A DNA stretch of 64,000 bases, from assembly GCF_000422725.1 (NCBI RefSeq), contig NZ_AUGP01000025.1, positions 1 to 64,000 of the forward strand, written 5' to 3'. The position numbers and the translations under genes were made by a program. The notes under the pieces are model-generated. The model made no database searches. It saw only the letters and a program-made list of their open reading frames with translations, and was not told where the DNA came from. The first letter of the stretch is position 1, and each line of letters begins with the position of its first letter. This document shows positions 33,080 through 42,441 of the stretch, one piece after another. This stretch comes from Flavobacterium subsaxonicum WB 4.1-42 = DSM 21790 (GTDB taxonomy: Bacteria; Bacteroidota; Bacteroidia; Flavobacteriales; Flavobacteriaceae).

Positions 33080-34960
33080 TTATTTTACCAGAAAAATATA
33101 ACCTAAAATAGAGCAAACGCCCAGTACAAAAACAAGAAGGTAAAAGCCTATGCTGCCATTTTGCACGGTTTTGCCCTGATTGCCCAATAATGTGGCTGCC
33201 CTGCCCAAACCAAATACAAAGCCTGATAAGGCTACCTCTGTAACATTTTTAAAGAAGCTGCCAATGGCATAAATTGGTTTTATAATTATGGCGGTATAAA
33301 TTTCGTCTACATAATATTTGTTGTACAATACATTGGTAACACCCGTAATCTGGGCATCCGCAGGCGGAACTTCGCCTTTTTTAATGTATTTGGCATAGGC
33401 AACGCCAATACCAATAAGCGCACCAACAACGGCTATACCCATAAGCATGTACTCTGTATTGCCTAAATGGTGGTGTTCGGCAGGCTTGGCCATAACAGGC
33501 GCAAGGTACTCGTTTAACCAACTCATTCCCGGCAGGCTTATAGCGCCACCCACAAGAGCAAGTATTGCCAAAACAATAAGTGGGAAGGTAATAAGCGTAG
33601 GCGATTCATGTAAATGGTGTTTCTGCTCTTCGGTACCCCTAAAGTCTTTGTAGAAAGTTAGGTATAAAAGGCGGAACATATAAAATGCAGTCATTATAGA
33701 GGCTAACGACCCTATAACCCATAGCGGTTTATTGTGGTGGAACGCCGTCATTAAAATTTCGTCTTTAGAGAAGAAACCGGAGAATGGCGGTAAACCTGAA
33801 ATGGCAAGTGTAGAGATAAGGAAGGTAACAAAGGTAATCTTCATTACTTTTCTAAGTCCGCCCATGTTACGCATATCCTGCTCGCCATGAAGCGCGTGTA
33901 TAACCGACCCTGAGCCAAGGAACAAACATGCCTTAAAGAAAGCGTGTGTTATTACATGGAATACTGCAATCTCGTAAGCGCCAAGCCCAAGGGCAAGGAA
34001 TATCAATCCTAATTGCGATACGGTAGAGTAGGCCAGTACTTTTTTAATATCGTTCTGAACCAAACCTATAGAGGCAGCAACCAGTGAGGTTACGGCACCT
34101 ACTACGGCTATAATTTCGAGAACATCAGGTGTTAAGTTGAATAAGAAGTTTAAGCGCGTTATCATAAAGATACCCGCCGTTACCATGGTAGCCGCGTGTA
34201 TAAGCGCCGATACCGGGGTAGGCCCTGCCATTGCATCGGGTAGCCAGGTATATAAAGGCAGCTGGGCACTTTTACCACAGGCACCAATAAACAGACATAA
34301 CATTGCAATACCTAACCAGGCTTTATCTACCGACCAGCCGTTTTCAAGCTCGGCTTTCATAAGGTCGTATTCCACAGTGTGGAAAAGGTAGGCAAGGATA
34401 AATATCCCGATAAGGAAACCAAGGTCGCCAATACGGTTCATAATAAATGCTTTCTTGGCAGCATCGTTATATTCCTGGTTTTTGTACCAGAAACCAATAA
34501 GAAGGTACGAGCAAAGCCCAACGCCTTCCCAGCCAATAAACATTATTAGTAAGTTGCTGCCCATTACCAGTGTTATCATAAAGAAAACAAACAGGTTTAG
34601 GTAGGCAAAAAATTTGTGCATGTTCTCGTCATCATGCATGTAGCTTATAGAATACATGTGGATAAGCGTACCAATACCGGTAACAAACATCAGCCAAAGC
34701 AGCGAAAGCTGGTCTAACTGAAAGCTGAAGTTTACAGTAAAGTTTGCAAGGTGCAGCCACTCAAAAAGGTTAACCATTACAGGTGTCTTTGTTTGCAGTA
34801 CCTGTAAAAAGAAATACAGGGTAGCGGCAAAAGATACGGCAACAGCTACGGTGCCCAGGGTACCGGTAAGTGTTTTGCTAAGTTTTTTTCCGAAGAAAAT
34901 ATTAATTAAGAACCCTGCAAATGGGGCAAATAGTAATAGTAAGGCCAAATTTGTCTCCAT
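33080..34960 (-). CDS. nuoL: NADH-quinone oxidoreductase subunit L
   Basis: A 626-residue antiporter-like subunit with the long lateral C-terminal helix typical of NuoL. Signatures: GWEGVGLCSYLLIGFWY (conserved Glu), GKSAQLPLYTWLPDAMAGPTPVSALIHAATMVTAG and DIKKVLAYSTVSQLGLIFLALG. It couples quinone reduction to proton transfer across the inner membrane. Six bp separate it from nuoK. Length is typical. Confidence 0.96.
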   Translation of the reverse strand: METNLALLLLFAPFAGFLINIFFGKKLSKTLTGTLGTVAVAVSFAATLYFFLQVLQTKTPVMVNLFEWLHLANFTVNFSFQLDQLSLLWLMFVTGIGTLIHMYSISYMHDDENMHKFFAYLNLFVFFMITLVMGSNLLIMFIGWEGVGLCSYLLIGFWYKNQEYNDAAKKAFIMNRIGDLGFLIGIFILAYLFHTVEYDLMKAELENGWSVDKAWLGIAMLCLFIGACGKSAQLPLYTWLPDAMAGPTPVSALIHAATMVTAGIFMITRLNFLFNLTPDVLEIIAVVGAVTSLVAASIGLVQNDIKKVLAYSTVSQLGLIFLALGLGAYEIAVFHVITHAFFKACLFLGSGSVIHALHGEQDMRNMGGLRKVMKITFVTFLISTLAISGLPPFSGFFSKDEILMTAFHHNKPLWVIGSLASIMTAFYMFRLLYLTFYKDFRGTEEQKHHLHESPTLITFPLIVLAILALVGGAISLPGMSWLNEYLAPVMAKPAEHHHLGNTEYMLMGIAVVGALIGIGVAYAKYIKKGEVPPADAQITGVTNVLYNKYYVDEIYTAIIIKPIYAIGSFFKNVTEVALSGFVFGLGRAATLLGNQGKTVQNGSIGFYLLVFVLGVCSILGYIFLVK

Positions 34961-34966
34961 CAGGCG

Positions 34967-35287
34967 TTATCCTTTTAATTTCTTTAAATTATCAATGTCA
35001 ATACCATTATGGTTACGGTATACGGCTACCAGTATGGCAAGGCCCACGGCAACCTCGGCAGCGGCAACAGCCATCGAGAAAAACACAAACACCTGCCCGG
35101 CTGCATCCTGGTGGTAGGTAGAAAATGCTACCAGTAACAGGTTAACGGCGTTTAGCATAATTTCTATAGACATGAACATAACAATGGCATTACGCCTGAA
35201 CAATACACCAAATATACCCACGCAAAAAAGCAGGGTAGAGAGGTAAATGTAGTTGTCTATGCCAACTTGTTGTAAAATATTTTCCAT
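34967..35287 (-). CDS. nuoK: NADH-quinone oxidoreductase subunit K
   Basis: A 106-residue three-helix subunit. The start MENILQQVGIDNYIYLS at 35287 gives the normal NuoK length; the upstream ATG at 35329 would add 14 charged residues and overlap nuoJ. LFRRNAIVMFMSIEIMLNAVNLLLVAF contains the two conserved membrane Glu/Asn positions of the proton path. Confidence 0.93.
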   Translation of the reverse strand: MENILQQVGIDNYIYLSTLLFCVGIFGVLFRRNAIVMFMSIEIMLNAVNLLLVAFSTYHQDAAGQVFVFFSMAVAAAEVAVGLAILVAVYRNHNGIDIDNLKKLKG

Positions 35288-35288
35288 C

Positions 35289-35792
35289 TTAGTTGTTAAT
35301 GTGTTCTTTTTTAGACAATAGTACCGCACCTATCATAGATACTAATAACAGTACCGATGCAAATTCAAAAGGCACCATATAATTGTTTAGCAATACCTGG
35401 CCCAGTACTTTAATAGACTGAAAATCCTGGCCCGATACTTTATATTCGTTTATTACCGGCTGCGATTTGATAAAGGTAGCCAATAGTACCAATGCCACAA
35501 GGCAAAAAGCAACTACGGCGGCTATGCGCGATAGTATTGGTTTGTTTTTTTCGTCGGCCTTATTAAGGTTCATAAGCATTATAGTAAAGAGCATCAGGAT
35601 CATGATGGCACCCGAATAAACTATAATATGTACGATGAATAAAAACTGTGCATTAAACATTAAGTAATGCCCGGCTATAGAAAAAAAGCAAAGTACAAGG
35701 TATATGGCGCTGTGGATAGGGTTTTTACTCAAAATGGTTAAAAACGCCGTGCCTAATGTAATGGCCGATAAGATGTAAAATAGTGTTAGCAT
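35289..35792 (-). CDS. nuoJ: NADH-quinone oxidoreductase subunit J
   Basis: A 167-residue membrane subunit with five helices. NPIHSAIYLVLCFFSIAGHYLMFNAQFLFIVHIIVYSGAIMILMLF is the conserved core, including the pi-bulge helix region (YSGAI). It is spaced one base from both nuoI and nuoK, so translation is coupled. Confidence 0.94.
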   Translation of the reverse strand: MLTLFYILSAITLGTAFLTILSKNPIHSAIYLVLCFFSIAGHYLMFNAQFLFIVHIIVYSGAIMILMLFTIMLMNLNKADEKNKPILSRIAAVVAFCLVALVLLATFIKSQPVINEYKVSGQDFQSIKVLGQVLLNNYMVPFEFASVLLLVSMIGAVLLSKKEHINN

Positions 35793-35793
35793 A

Positions 35794-36339
35794 TTAGTTA
35801 GCCGTTTGCATTTGGGTATTCCTGATAGCCATATCTAACGGCATAACAAGTTTTTCTTTTCCGTAAATAAAATCTTCGCGGTTGCTGCTTGATTTAACCA
35901 TAACACGCGATGTTGTAAGATAGATAGCCTGTTTAGGGCAAGCCTCTTCGCACAGGCCGCAAAAAATGCAGCGCAGCATATTTATCTCGTAGATAGAAGC
36001 ATATTTCTCTTCCCTGTAAAGGTGTTTCTCCTCGGGCTTGCGCTCTTCGGCTTTCATGGTAATGGCTTCGGCAGGGCACGAAAGGGCACACAAACCGCAG
36101 GCAGTACAACGCTCGCGGCCTTCGTCATCGCGCATCAGCATGTGCTGGCCACGGTAAACAGGGCTAAGCTCGCGCGTTTGCTCAGGATATTTAATAGTAA
36201 CACTTCTGGTAAAAAGGTGCTTTAGGGTAATCCATAAACCTTTTGCAATAGCAATAAGGTAAAGGCTCTCTGCAAAGGTCATCTTTTTATTGGAAACCTC
36301 CTTTTTACGGCCGGATAACGATATGGTTTCTATAGACAT
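35794..36339 (-). CDS. nuoI: NADH-quinone oxidoreductase subunit I
   Basis: A 181-residue ferredoxin-like subunit of the peripheral arm. It carries two [4Fe-4S] motifs, CTACGLCALSCPAEAI and CIFCGLCEEACPKQAI (clusters N6a and N6b), which pass electrons to N2. An N-terminal amphipathic segment (LYLIAIAKGLWITLKHLF) anchors it to NuoH. Forty-three bp separate it from nuoH. Confidence 0.95.
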   Translation of the reverse strand: MSIETISLSGRKKEVSNKKMTFAESLYLIAIAKGLWITLKHLFTRSVTIKYPEQTRELSPVYRGQHMLMRDDEGRERCTACGLCALSCPAEAITMKAEERKPEEKHLYREEKYASIYEINMLRCIFCGLCEEACPKQAIYLTTSRVMVKSSSNREDFIYGKEKLVMPLDMAIRNTQMQTAN

Positions 36340-36382
36340 TGTAATATTCTTTTAACCTGAACTACAGGTGTTGTCTTTAAAT

Positions 36383-37423
36383 CTAAAGGTTTTGGTCTGC
36401 CAGTAATATAATAATACCGGTTACAATAATGTTTGCAATGGCAAGTGGTATAAGCATTTTCCATCCTAACTTCATCAGCTGGTCGTAACGGAATCTTGGA
36501 ATCGTCCAACGCACCCACATGTAGAAGAAGATAAAGAAGCAAATTTTGGCAAATAAAACAAATATGCCAATAATGTTGGCAATGTTAGCACCTGCAACGC
36601 TCTCTACCCAGTCCATGCCCGGATAGTTGTAAGCACCAAAGTACAATACCGCTAATATGGTAGACGATATAAACATACTTGCATACTCTGCAAACAGGTA
36701 AAAGCCCATTTTCATGGAAGAATACTCGGTATGGTAACCACCTATAAGCTCGGCCTCGCACTCGGCAAGGTCAAACGGGGTACGGTTAGTCTCTGCAAAC
36801 GAGCACACTAAGAAGATGATAAACCCTACCGGTTGGTAAAGCACATTCCATCTCCAGCCATGCTGGCCCGCGGCAATTTCGCCAAGGCTAAGGGTTCCTG
36901 TCATCATTACCAAACAGATAATGGCAAGGCCCATGGCAACCTCGTACGATATCATTTGTGATGAAGCACGCATGGCGCCCATAAGCGAGAATTTGTTGTT
37001 AGAAGCCCATCCGCCAATCATAATACCGTACACACCTACCGATAGTACGCCAAAAACGTACAGCATACCAATATTAATATCGGTAGCCTGAAGGATAACA
37101 TCGCGGCCAAATAGCGTTAGCTTATCGCCCCAAGGTATAACGGCACTCGTCATTAAAGCGGTGGTCATAGATATGGCCGGGCCTGCAATAAAAAGGAACC
37201 TGTTCTCTGTATTAGGAAAAAACTCTTCTTTAGAGAATAGCTTTAAACCATCGGCAAGGGGCTGTAATATACCACCTTTACCTGCGCGGTTAGGGCCAAC
37301 ACGGTCCTGGAACCAAGCAGCAATTTTACGCTCGGCTAATGTTTCGTACATTGCAAAAAGCATTGTAATGGCAAAGATCACCACTATAAAAATACCTTTT
37401 TCTATAATTATTGCCTGATCCAT
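36383..37423 (-). CDS. nuoH: NADH-quinone oxidoreductase subunit H
   Basis: A 346-residue membrane subunit that forms the quinone-binding chamber with NuoB and NuoD. Signatures: ERKIAAWFQDRVGPNRAGKGGILQPLADGLKLFSKEE, SFAETNRTPFDLAECEAELIGGYHTEYSSM and WTIPRFRYDQLM. About eight helices; length is normal. Two bases after nuoG. Confidence 0.96.
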   Translation of the reverse strand: MDQAIIIEKGIFIVVIFAITMLFAMYETLAERKIAAWFQDRVGPNRAGKGGILQPLADGLKLFSKEEFFPNTENRFLFIAGPAISMTTALMTSAVIPWGDKLTLFGRDVILQATDINIGMLYVFGVLSVGVYGIMIGGWASNNKFSLMGAMRASSQMISYEVAMGLAIICLVMMTGTLSLGEIAAGQHGWRWNVLYQPVGFIIFLVCSFAETNRTPFDLAECEAELIGGYHTEYSSMKMGFYLFAEYASMFISSTILAVLYFGAYNYPGMDWVESVAGANIANIIGIFVLFAKICFFIFFYMWVRWTIPRFRYDQLMKLGWKMLIPLAIANIIVTGIIILLADQNL

Positions 37424-37425
37424 AG

Positions 37426-38469
37426 TTATACGTTTCCTTCTTTATAAATTTCTGCCTCTTCGCGCTTAAGCGGAACAGCAGGCATACTGATTTTTTTACG
37501 GTCCTGGTCGCGGCCTAACAAAATGTTGTGCTCGGTTTCAATTTTAACCGGCTCAATTTGCCTGGTGTAGTTATTTTGGTTGATAACCGAATCTTTCTCG
37601 AATTTACGAGGCCCTTCAATAACCCAGTCAGCCGGGTCTTTGTGGTCAAAACGGCATTCGTTGCAAATAAACTCTTCCACTTCGTGGTATACGTCTTTAC
37701 GGGCAGTAACCCTTTGTATTTCGTTACCAAACATCCAAAGTGTAGTTTTACCGCAGCATTTATCGCAATCGCGGTGGGCGTTATACGGTTTGTTAAACCA
37801 AACCCTTTGCTTAAACCTGAATGTTTTATCTGTAAGTGCTCCAACAGGGCAAACATCGATCATGTTACCCGAGAACTCATTATCAATAGCTTTAGAAATG
37901 GCTGTAGATATCTGCGAATGGTCGCCCCTGTTTAATACACCGTGTACACGGTTATCAGTAAGCTGATCGGCAGTCATAACACAACGGTAGCATAAAATGC
38001 AACGGTTCATGTGCAGCTGTATCTTATCGCCAATATTTTCGGGCTCAAAAGTTCTTTTCTCTTCAATAAAGCGCGTTTTGGCAGCACCATGCTTAAAGCT
38101 AAGGTTTTGCAAATCGCACTCACCGGCCTGGTCGCACACGGGGCAATCCAGCGGGTGGTTAATTAAAAGAAATTCGGTTACCGATTTACGGGCATCCACA
38201 ACCCTTTCAGATGAGATGCTTTTTACTTCCATACCATCCATAACACCGGTTACGCAAGATGCCATAAGTTTTGGCATAGGGCGTGGGTCGGCTTCGCTAC
38301 CTTTAGAAACCTCTACTAAGCAGCAACGGCATTTGCCCCCGCTACCTTTAAGTTTAGAGTAGTAGCACATGGCTGGAGGCACGCTTTCGCCCCCTATCAT
38401 TCGCGCAGCCTGCAGGATGGTGGTCCCCGGTTCTACGTCTATTTCCTGGCCGTCTATTGTTACTTTCAT
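37426..38469 (-). CDS. nuoG: NADH-quinone oxidoreductase subunit G, short form
   Basis: A 347-residue iron-sulfur protein. Visible ligands: Cys35, 47, 50 and 72 for a [2Fe-2S]; His105, Cys109, 112 and 118 (HPLDCPVCDQAGEC); Cys157, 160, 163 and 207 (CILCYRC, DVCPVG); and a further Cys set at 235-239 and 269-272 (CDKCC, CNEC). The large molybdopterin-like domain of the roughly 900-residue E. coli NuoG is missing. The frame is intact and followed directly by nuoH, so this is a genuine short form. A 148-bp gap separates it from nuoF. Confidence 0.92.
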   Translation of the reverse strand: MKVTIDGQEIDVEPGTTILQAARMIGGESVPPAMCYYSKLKGSGGKCRCCLVEVSKGSEADPRPMPKLMASCVTGVMDGMEVKSISSERVVDARKSVTEFLLINHPLDCPVCDQAGECDLQNLSFKHGAAKTRFIEEKRTFEPENIGDKIQLHMNRCILCYRCVMTADQLTDNRVHGVLNRGDHSQISTAISKAIDNEFSGNMIDVCPVGALTDKTFRFKQRVWFNKPYNAHRDCDKCCGKTTLWMFGNEIQRVTARKDVYHEVEEFICNECRFDHKDPADWVIEGPRKFEKDSVINQNNYTRQIEPVKIETEHNILLGRDQDRKKISMPAVPLKREEAEIYKEGNV

Positions 38470-38617
38470 TGTAATTTTTTGTTTGAAAGTTTCAGGTTTC
38501 AGGTTTCAGGTTGCCGTTAGGCACCTTACATCAAAAACGTTACAAACTATATTTTAAAGCATGGCCCGCTTTTTAATCAGGCTTTATGACTTTTGACTTT
38601 TAAACTTTATGACTTAC
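38470..38617. repeat. nuoF-nuoG spacer with TTTCAGG repeats
   Basis: The spacer contains TTTCAGG-type units in tandem (about 38489-38511) and duplicated ttatgactt blocks (38584-38612). Such simple duplications occur in the other nuo spacer too. No hairpin terminator is visible, so the operon probably reads through. Confidence 0.5.
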
Positions 38618-39985
38618 TTACACTACTTGTTTTGCCACTAAATGCTTCACCTTTTCAAAAGGCTCGGCAACAAAGTGGTCTCTGTTCTTGATTTTTTCAG
38701 GAAAACGAACGTGGTATTCAAACTCGTCCCTAAAATGGCGAATGGCTGCTGCCACCGGCCATGCTGCTGCATCGCCAAGCGGGCAAATGGTGTTGCCCTC
38801 TATTTTACGCTGTATATCCCAAAGCAAATCGATATCTTCTTCGCGGCCATGGCCGTTTTCTATACGGTGCAGTACTTTTTCCATCCAGCCGGTACCCTCG
38901 CGGCAAGGCGAGCACTGGCCACAGCTTTCGTGGTGGTAAAAACGGCTAAAGTTCCAGGTATTACGTACAATACATGCCGTATCGTTATACACTATAAACC
39001 CACCTGAACCTAAAGACGATCCGGTGGCAAACCCACCATCGGCAAGCGACTCATACGTCATTAACCTGTCTTCTCCGGCAGCGGTTTTAAAAATAAGGTG
39101 CGATGGCAATATTGGCACCGACGACCCTCCGGGAATCAAGCCTTTTAAAGGCCTGTCGTTCATCATTCCGCCAAGGTACTGGTCAGAATTCATAAATTCA
39201 TCAACCGTCATACCCATGTCTATCTCGTAAACGCCCGGGTTTTTAACGTGGCCCGAAACAGAGAATAGTTTAGTGCCTGTAGAACGCCCAACACCAATTT
39301 TAGCATATTCTGCACCGGTGTTGTTAATAATCCACGGCACAGCCGATATAGACTCTACATTGTTAACCACGGTAGGGTTGGCCCATAAACCGCTAATTGC
39401 CGGAAACGGTGGCTTTATCCTTGGGTTACCCCTTTTGCCTTCTAACGACTCAATAAGAGCGGTTTCTTCGCCACAAATGTAAGCTCCGGCACCACAATGA
39501 ACGTGAAGGTCCAGATCCCAGCCCGTACCTAATATATTTTTACCCAGCCAGCCTGCGGCATAGGCTTCTTTAATTGCTTTTTCTAAAATGCGGTAAACCC
39601 ACATGTATTCGCCACGGATGTAGATGTACGATAAGTTACAGCCTAATGCGTAGCTTGAAGTTATCATCCCTTCTATTAAAAGGTGCGGAATGTACTCCAT
39701 AAGGTAACGGTCTTTAAACGTACCGGGTTCAGACTCATCGGCATTACAAACCAAGTGCCTTGGCTTGCCTGATTTTTTGTCGATAAAGCTCCATTTCATA
39801 CCCGTAGGGAAACCGGCTCCACCACGGCCACGAAGCCCCGATGTTTTAACCTCTTCTACCACTTCATCGGGCGTCATGCCCTTAAGTGCTTTTTCTACAG
39901 AGCGGTAACCACCATTTTGGCGGTACACGTCGTAGGTTTTTATGCCGGGAACATTTGCATGTTCTAATAATATTTTTGTAGCCAT
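38618..39985 (-). CDS. nuoF: NADH-quinone oxidoreductase subunit F
   Basis: A 455-residue NADH-oxidising subunit. The FMN/NADH site is visible as SGLRGRGGAGFPTGMKW, CNADESEPGTFKDR and GAGAYICGEETALIESLEGKRGNPR. Cluster N3 is bound by ESCGQCSPCREG plus the later Cys in NTICPLGDAAAWP. It transfers hydride from NADH to FMN and on to the Fe-S chain. Two bp after nuoE. Its presence shows a true NADH dehydrogenase, unlike the 11-subunit form of gut Bacteroides. Confidence 0.96.
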   Translation of the reverse strand: MATKILLEHANVPGIKTYDVYRQNGGYRSVEKALKGMTPDEVVEEVKTSGLRGRGGAGFPTGMKWSFIDKKSGKPRHLVCNADESEPGTFKDRYLMEYIPHLLIEGMITSSYALGCNLSYIYIRGEYMWVYRILEKAIKEAYAAGWLGKNILGTGWDLDLHVHCGAGAYICGEETALIESLEGKRGNPRIKPPFPAISGLWANPTVVNNVESISAVPWIINNTGAEYAKIGVGRSTGTKLFSVSGHVKNPGVYEIDMGMTVDEFMNSDQYLGGMMNDRPLKGLIPGGSSVPILPSHLIFKTAAGEDRLMTYESLADGGFATGSSLGSGGFIVYNDTACIVRNTWNFSRFYHHESCGQCSPCREGTGWMEKVLHRIENGHGREEDIDLLWDIQRKIEGNTICPLGDAAAWPVAAAIRHFRDEFEYHVRFPEKIKNRDHFVAEPFEKVKHLVAKQVV

Positions 39986-39987
39986 TG

Positions 39988-40530
39988 TTATTCAGTAATG
40001 GTCAGTTTATGTAAATCTACTTTTCCTGCCCTGCAGTCGTCTATAAGTGCATCTACTTTTTCTTTGGTAAGGTGCTCTTTATAGTAATCGCCTAACTGTA
40101 GCATGGGTGCATAGCCGCATGCGCCAAGGCACTCTACGCCAACAACGGTAAATTGGCCATCGGGCGTTGTTTCGCCTTCTTTAATGCCAAGTTTGTTGCA
40201 GGTATAGTCCATCAGGTCTTCGGCACCGCGCAGCGCACAGCACGAAGTCCTGCAAAACTCGAACATATATTTGCCAATGGGCTTTTGGTTGTACATGGTG
40301 TAAAAAGATACCACCTCGTATACTTCTATAGGTTTGATGCCTAAAATTTCGGCTACTTTGTCCTGTAATTCGATGCTAAGCCAGTTATCGTGTGCATCCT
40401 GTACTTCGTGAAGCACGGGCAGCAGCGCCGATTTTCTTTTATCTGCAGGGTAGTGGCTTAAAAGCTCATCAATGCGTGCTGTTAGGGCTGCATCAATATT
40501 TATAACCTGTTTTGCGTTACTAATTTCCAT
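39988..40530 (-). CDS. nuoE: NADH-quinone oxidoreductase subunit E
   Basis: A 180-residue thioredoxin-fold [2Fe-2S] protein. Cluster N1a ligands lie in FCRTSCCALRG and GVECLGACGYAPML; the N-terminal helical part has SALLPVLHEVQDAHDNWLS. It pairs with NuoF in the NADH dehydrogenase module. Separated from nuoD by 116 bp. Confidence 0.95.
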   Translation of the reverse strand: MEISNAKQVINIDAALTARIDELLSHYPADKRKSALLPVLHEVQDAHDNWLSIELQDKVAEILGIKPIEVYEVVSFYTMYNQKPIGKYMFEFCRTSCCALRGAEDLMDYTCNKLGIKEGETTPDGQFTVVGVECLGACGYAPMLQLGDYYKEHLTKEKVDALIDDCRAGKVDLHKLTITE

Positions 40531-40646
40531 CCTCTTTTTATTTCTATTTCAAATGATGAATCCTGAACTTTAAATGATGTAGCATCATCTTTAATCCTCA
40601 ACCCAAAATTCAAAATTTATAATTCATCATTTAAAATAAATTCTCT
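40531..40646. repeat. nuoD-nuoE spacer with inverted repeat
   Basis: Eleven-base arms aaatgatgaat/attcatcattt (40551-40561/40622-40632) flank AT-rich DNA with an internal tgatg/catca pair. It could form a long weak hairpin within the operon mRNA. There is no T-run typical of a terminator. Confidence 0.5.
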
Positions 40647-41882
40647 TTATGCGTCTAATTCGCCTGCAATAACATTTAGGCTTGATAAGGTTGCAATGGC
40701 ATCAGATAGCATTTGCCCCCTAACCATATCGTTAAATGCCTGGTAATATATAAAGCACGGCCTGCGGAAATGCAGCCTGAAAGGCGTACGGCTACCATCT
40801 GTAATAAGGTAAAAGCCAAGCTCGCCATTACCGCCCTCTACCGCGTGGTACACCTCTGTTTTTGGCACGGGTATTTCGCCCATTACAATTTTAAAGTGGT
40901 AAATAAGCGCCTCCATGTTGTTGTAAACATCTTCTTTTGGCGGAAGGTAATAATCAGGCACATTAGCGTGGAAAGGCCCTTCGGGCAGCTTATCCATGGC
41001 TTGTTTTATAATTTTAAGGCTTTCCCAAACTTCGGCACTACGAACGCAGAACCTGTCGTACGTATCGCCTGATTTGCCTACAGGAATATCAAATTCAAAA
41101 TCTTCGTAAGAGCTGTATGGCTGCATAACACGAACATCATAATCGATACCTGCTGCCCTAAGGTTAGGGCCTGTAAAACCGTAGCTTATTGCCTTTTCGG
41201 CAGATATTGGGCCTACGTCTATAGTACGGTCCATAAAGATTCGGTTACGCATTAGCAGGTTTTCAAACTCCTGCCATACTTTAGGGAAATCTTCTAAAAA
41301 GTCGTTTATTTTTTTAAAGGTAGCCGGGCTCCAGTCTCTCTCAAAACCGCCAATGCGGCCCATATTGGTAGTAAGGCGGGCGCCACAGATCTCTTCGTAT
41401 ATTTCGTAAATTTTTTCGCGGTACTGAAAAACGTATAAAAACCCTGTTAATGCACCGGTATCTACACCTAAAACCGAGTTGCATATAATATGGTCGGCAA
41501 TACGGGCAAGCTCCATAACAATAACCCTAAGGTATTGTACACGTTTAGGTACCTCAATATCCAGCACTTTTTCTAAAGTCATCCACCAGCCCATGTTGTT
41601 AATGGGCGATGAGCAATAGTTCATCCTGTCGGTAAGCGGGGTTATCTGGTAAAACGGCCTGTTTTCGGCAATTTTTTCAAAAGCGCGGTGTATGTAGCCC
41701 ACAGTGCCTTCGCCATCCACAATTCTCTCGCCATCCATTAACAGGATGTTCTGAAAGATACCGTGTGTAGCAGGGTGAGTAGGCCCAAGGTTAAGTATAG
41801 AGAGTTCGCTGCCGTCTTCATTCTGCCTTTGCTCAATCATCTTGGCATAGCGGTGCTCTGGTGGTAATAACAGGTCTGACAT
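40647..41882 (-). CDS. nuoD: NADH-quinone oxidoreductase subunit D
   Basis: A 411-residue 49-kDa-type subunit, related to hydrogenase large subunits. Signatures: LNLGPTHPATHGIFQ (quinone-site His), EKIAENRPFYQITPLTDRMNYCSS and VEGGNGELGFYLITDGSRTPFRLHFRRPCF near the C-terminus. It shapes the quinone cavity with NuoB. NuoC and NuoD are separate genes here (23-bp gap), unlike E. coli. Confidence 0.96.
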   Translation of the reverse strand: MSDLLLPPEHRYAKMIEQRQNEDGSELSILNLGPTHPATHGIFQNILLMDGERIVDGEGTVGYIHRAFEKIAENRPFYQITPLTDRMNYCSSPINNMGWWMTLEKVLDIEVPKRVQYLRVIVMELARIADHIICNSVLGVDTGALTGFLYVFQYREKIYEIYEEICGARLTTNMGRIGGFERDWSPATFKKINDFLEDFPKVWQEFENLLMRNRIFMDRTIDVGPISAEKAISYGFTGPNLRAAGIDYDVRVMQPYSSYEDFEFDIPVGKSGDTYDRFCVRSAEVWESLKIIKQAMDKLPEGPFHANVPDYYLPPKEDVYNNMEALIYHFKIVMGEIPVPKTEVYHAVEGGNGELGFYLITDGSRTPFRLHFRRPCFIYYQAFNDMVRGQMLSDAIATLSSLNVIAGELDA

Positions 41883-41905
41883 TTTATATAAAAATTTATT
41901 CCCGG

Positions 41906-42436
41906 TTAATTATTGTTAACATTATCTGGCTTACGGCCAAAGAAACGGTCATCCTTATCGGTACGGCCGCCATCCTCTAAAGGAAACTCTTTGCGCATAG
42001 GGAACGATACCATCTCGTCCATATTAAGTATCCTTTTAAGCTGCGGGTGCCCCTTAAAAATAATACCGTAAAAGTCGTAGGTTTCGCGTTCCTGCCAGTT
42101 GGCGCTTAAAAAGTGGTTGGTTGCAGTTTCTATTTCGGGCTGTTCGCCGTTTAAAAAACATTTAAACCTAATCCTTACGTTATCGTACCAGTTGTGCATG
42201 TGGTATACCACGGCAAACTGCCTGTCTATGCTGTTGTCAGGGTAATGCACCCCGCACACATCAGTAAGGAAATTAAAACGAAGCAAGGGGTCTTGTTTAA
42301 GAAACCCCATTACATCGGCCATTGAGGCCGAATCTACTTCAAACGAAAATATATCCTTAAGCTGGATATAGCCGGTAACTTTGTCGCCAAACTTATCGGT
42401 AAGCTTTTCTTCTATTACAGATGTTTCTAAAGCCAT
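41906..42436 (-). CDS. nuoC: NADH-quinone oxidoreductase subunit C
   Basis: A 176-residue 30-kDa-type subunit. The conserved C-terminal pattern is ANWQERETYDFYGIIFKGHPQLKRILNMDEMVSFPMRKEFPL, with the ERE.YD.YGI.F.GHP.L.RIL signature. It lies 5 bp after nuoB. No cofactor is expected. Confidence 0.94.
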   Translation of the reverse strand: MALETSVIEEKLTDKFGDKVTGYIQLKDIFSFEVDSASMADVMGFLKQDPLLRFNFLTDVCGVHYPDNSIDRQFAVVYHMHNWYDNVRIRFKCFLNGEQPEIETATNHFLSANWQERETYDFYGIIFKGHPQLKRILNMDEMVSFPMRKEFPLEDGGRTDKDDRFFGRKPDNVNNN

Positions 42437-42441
42437 TTTAC

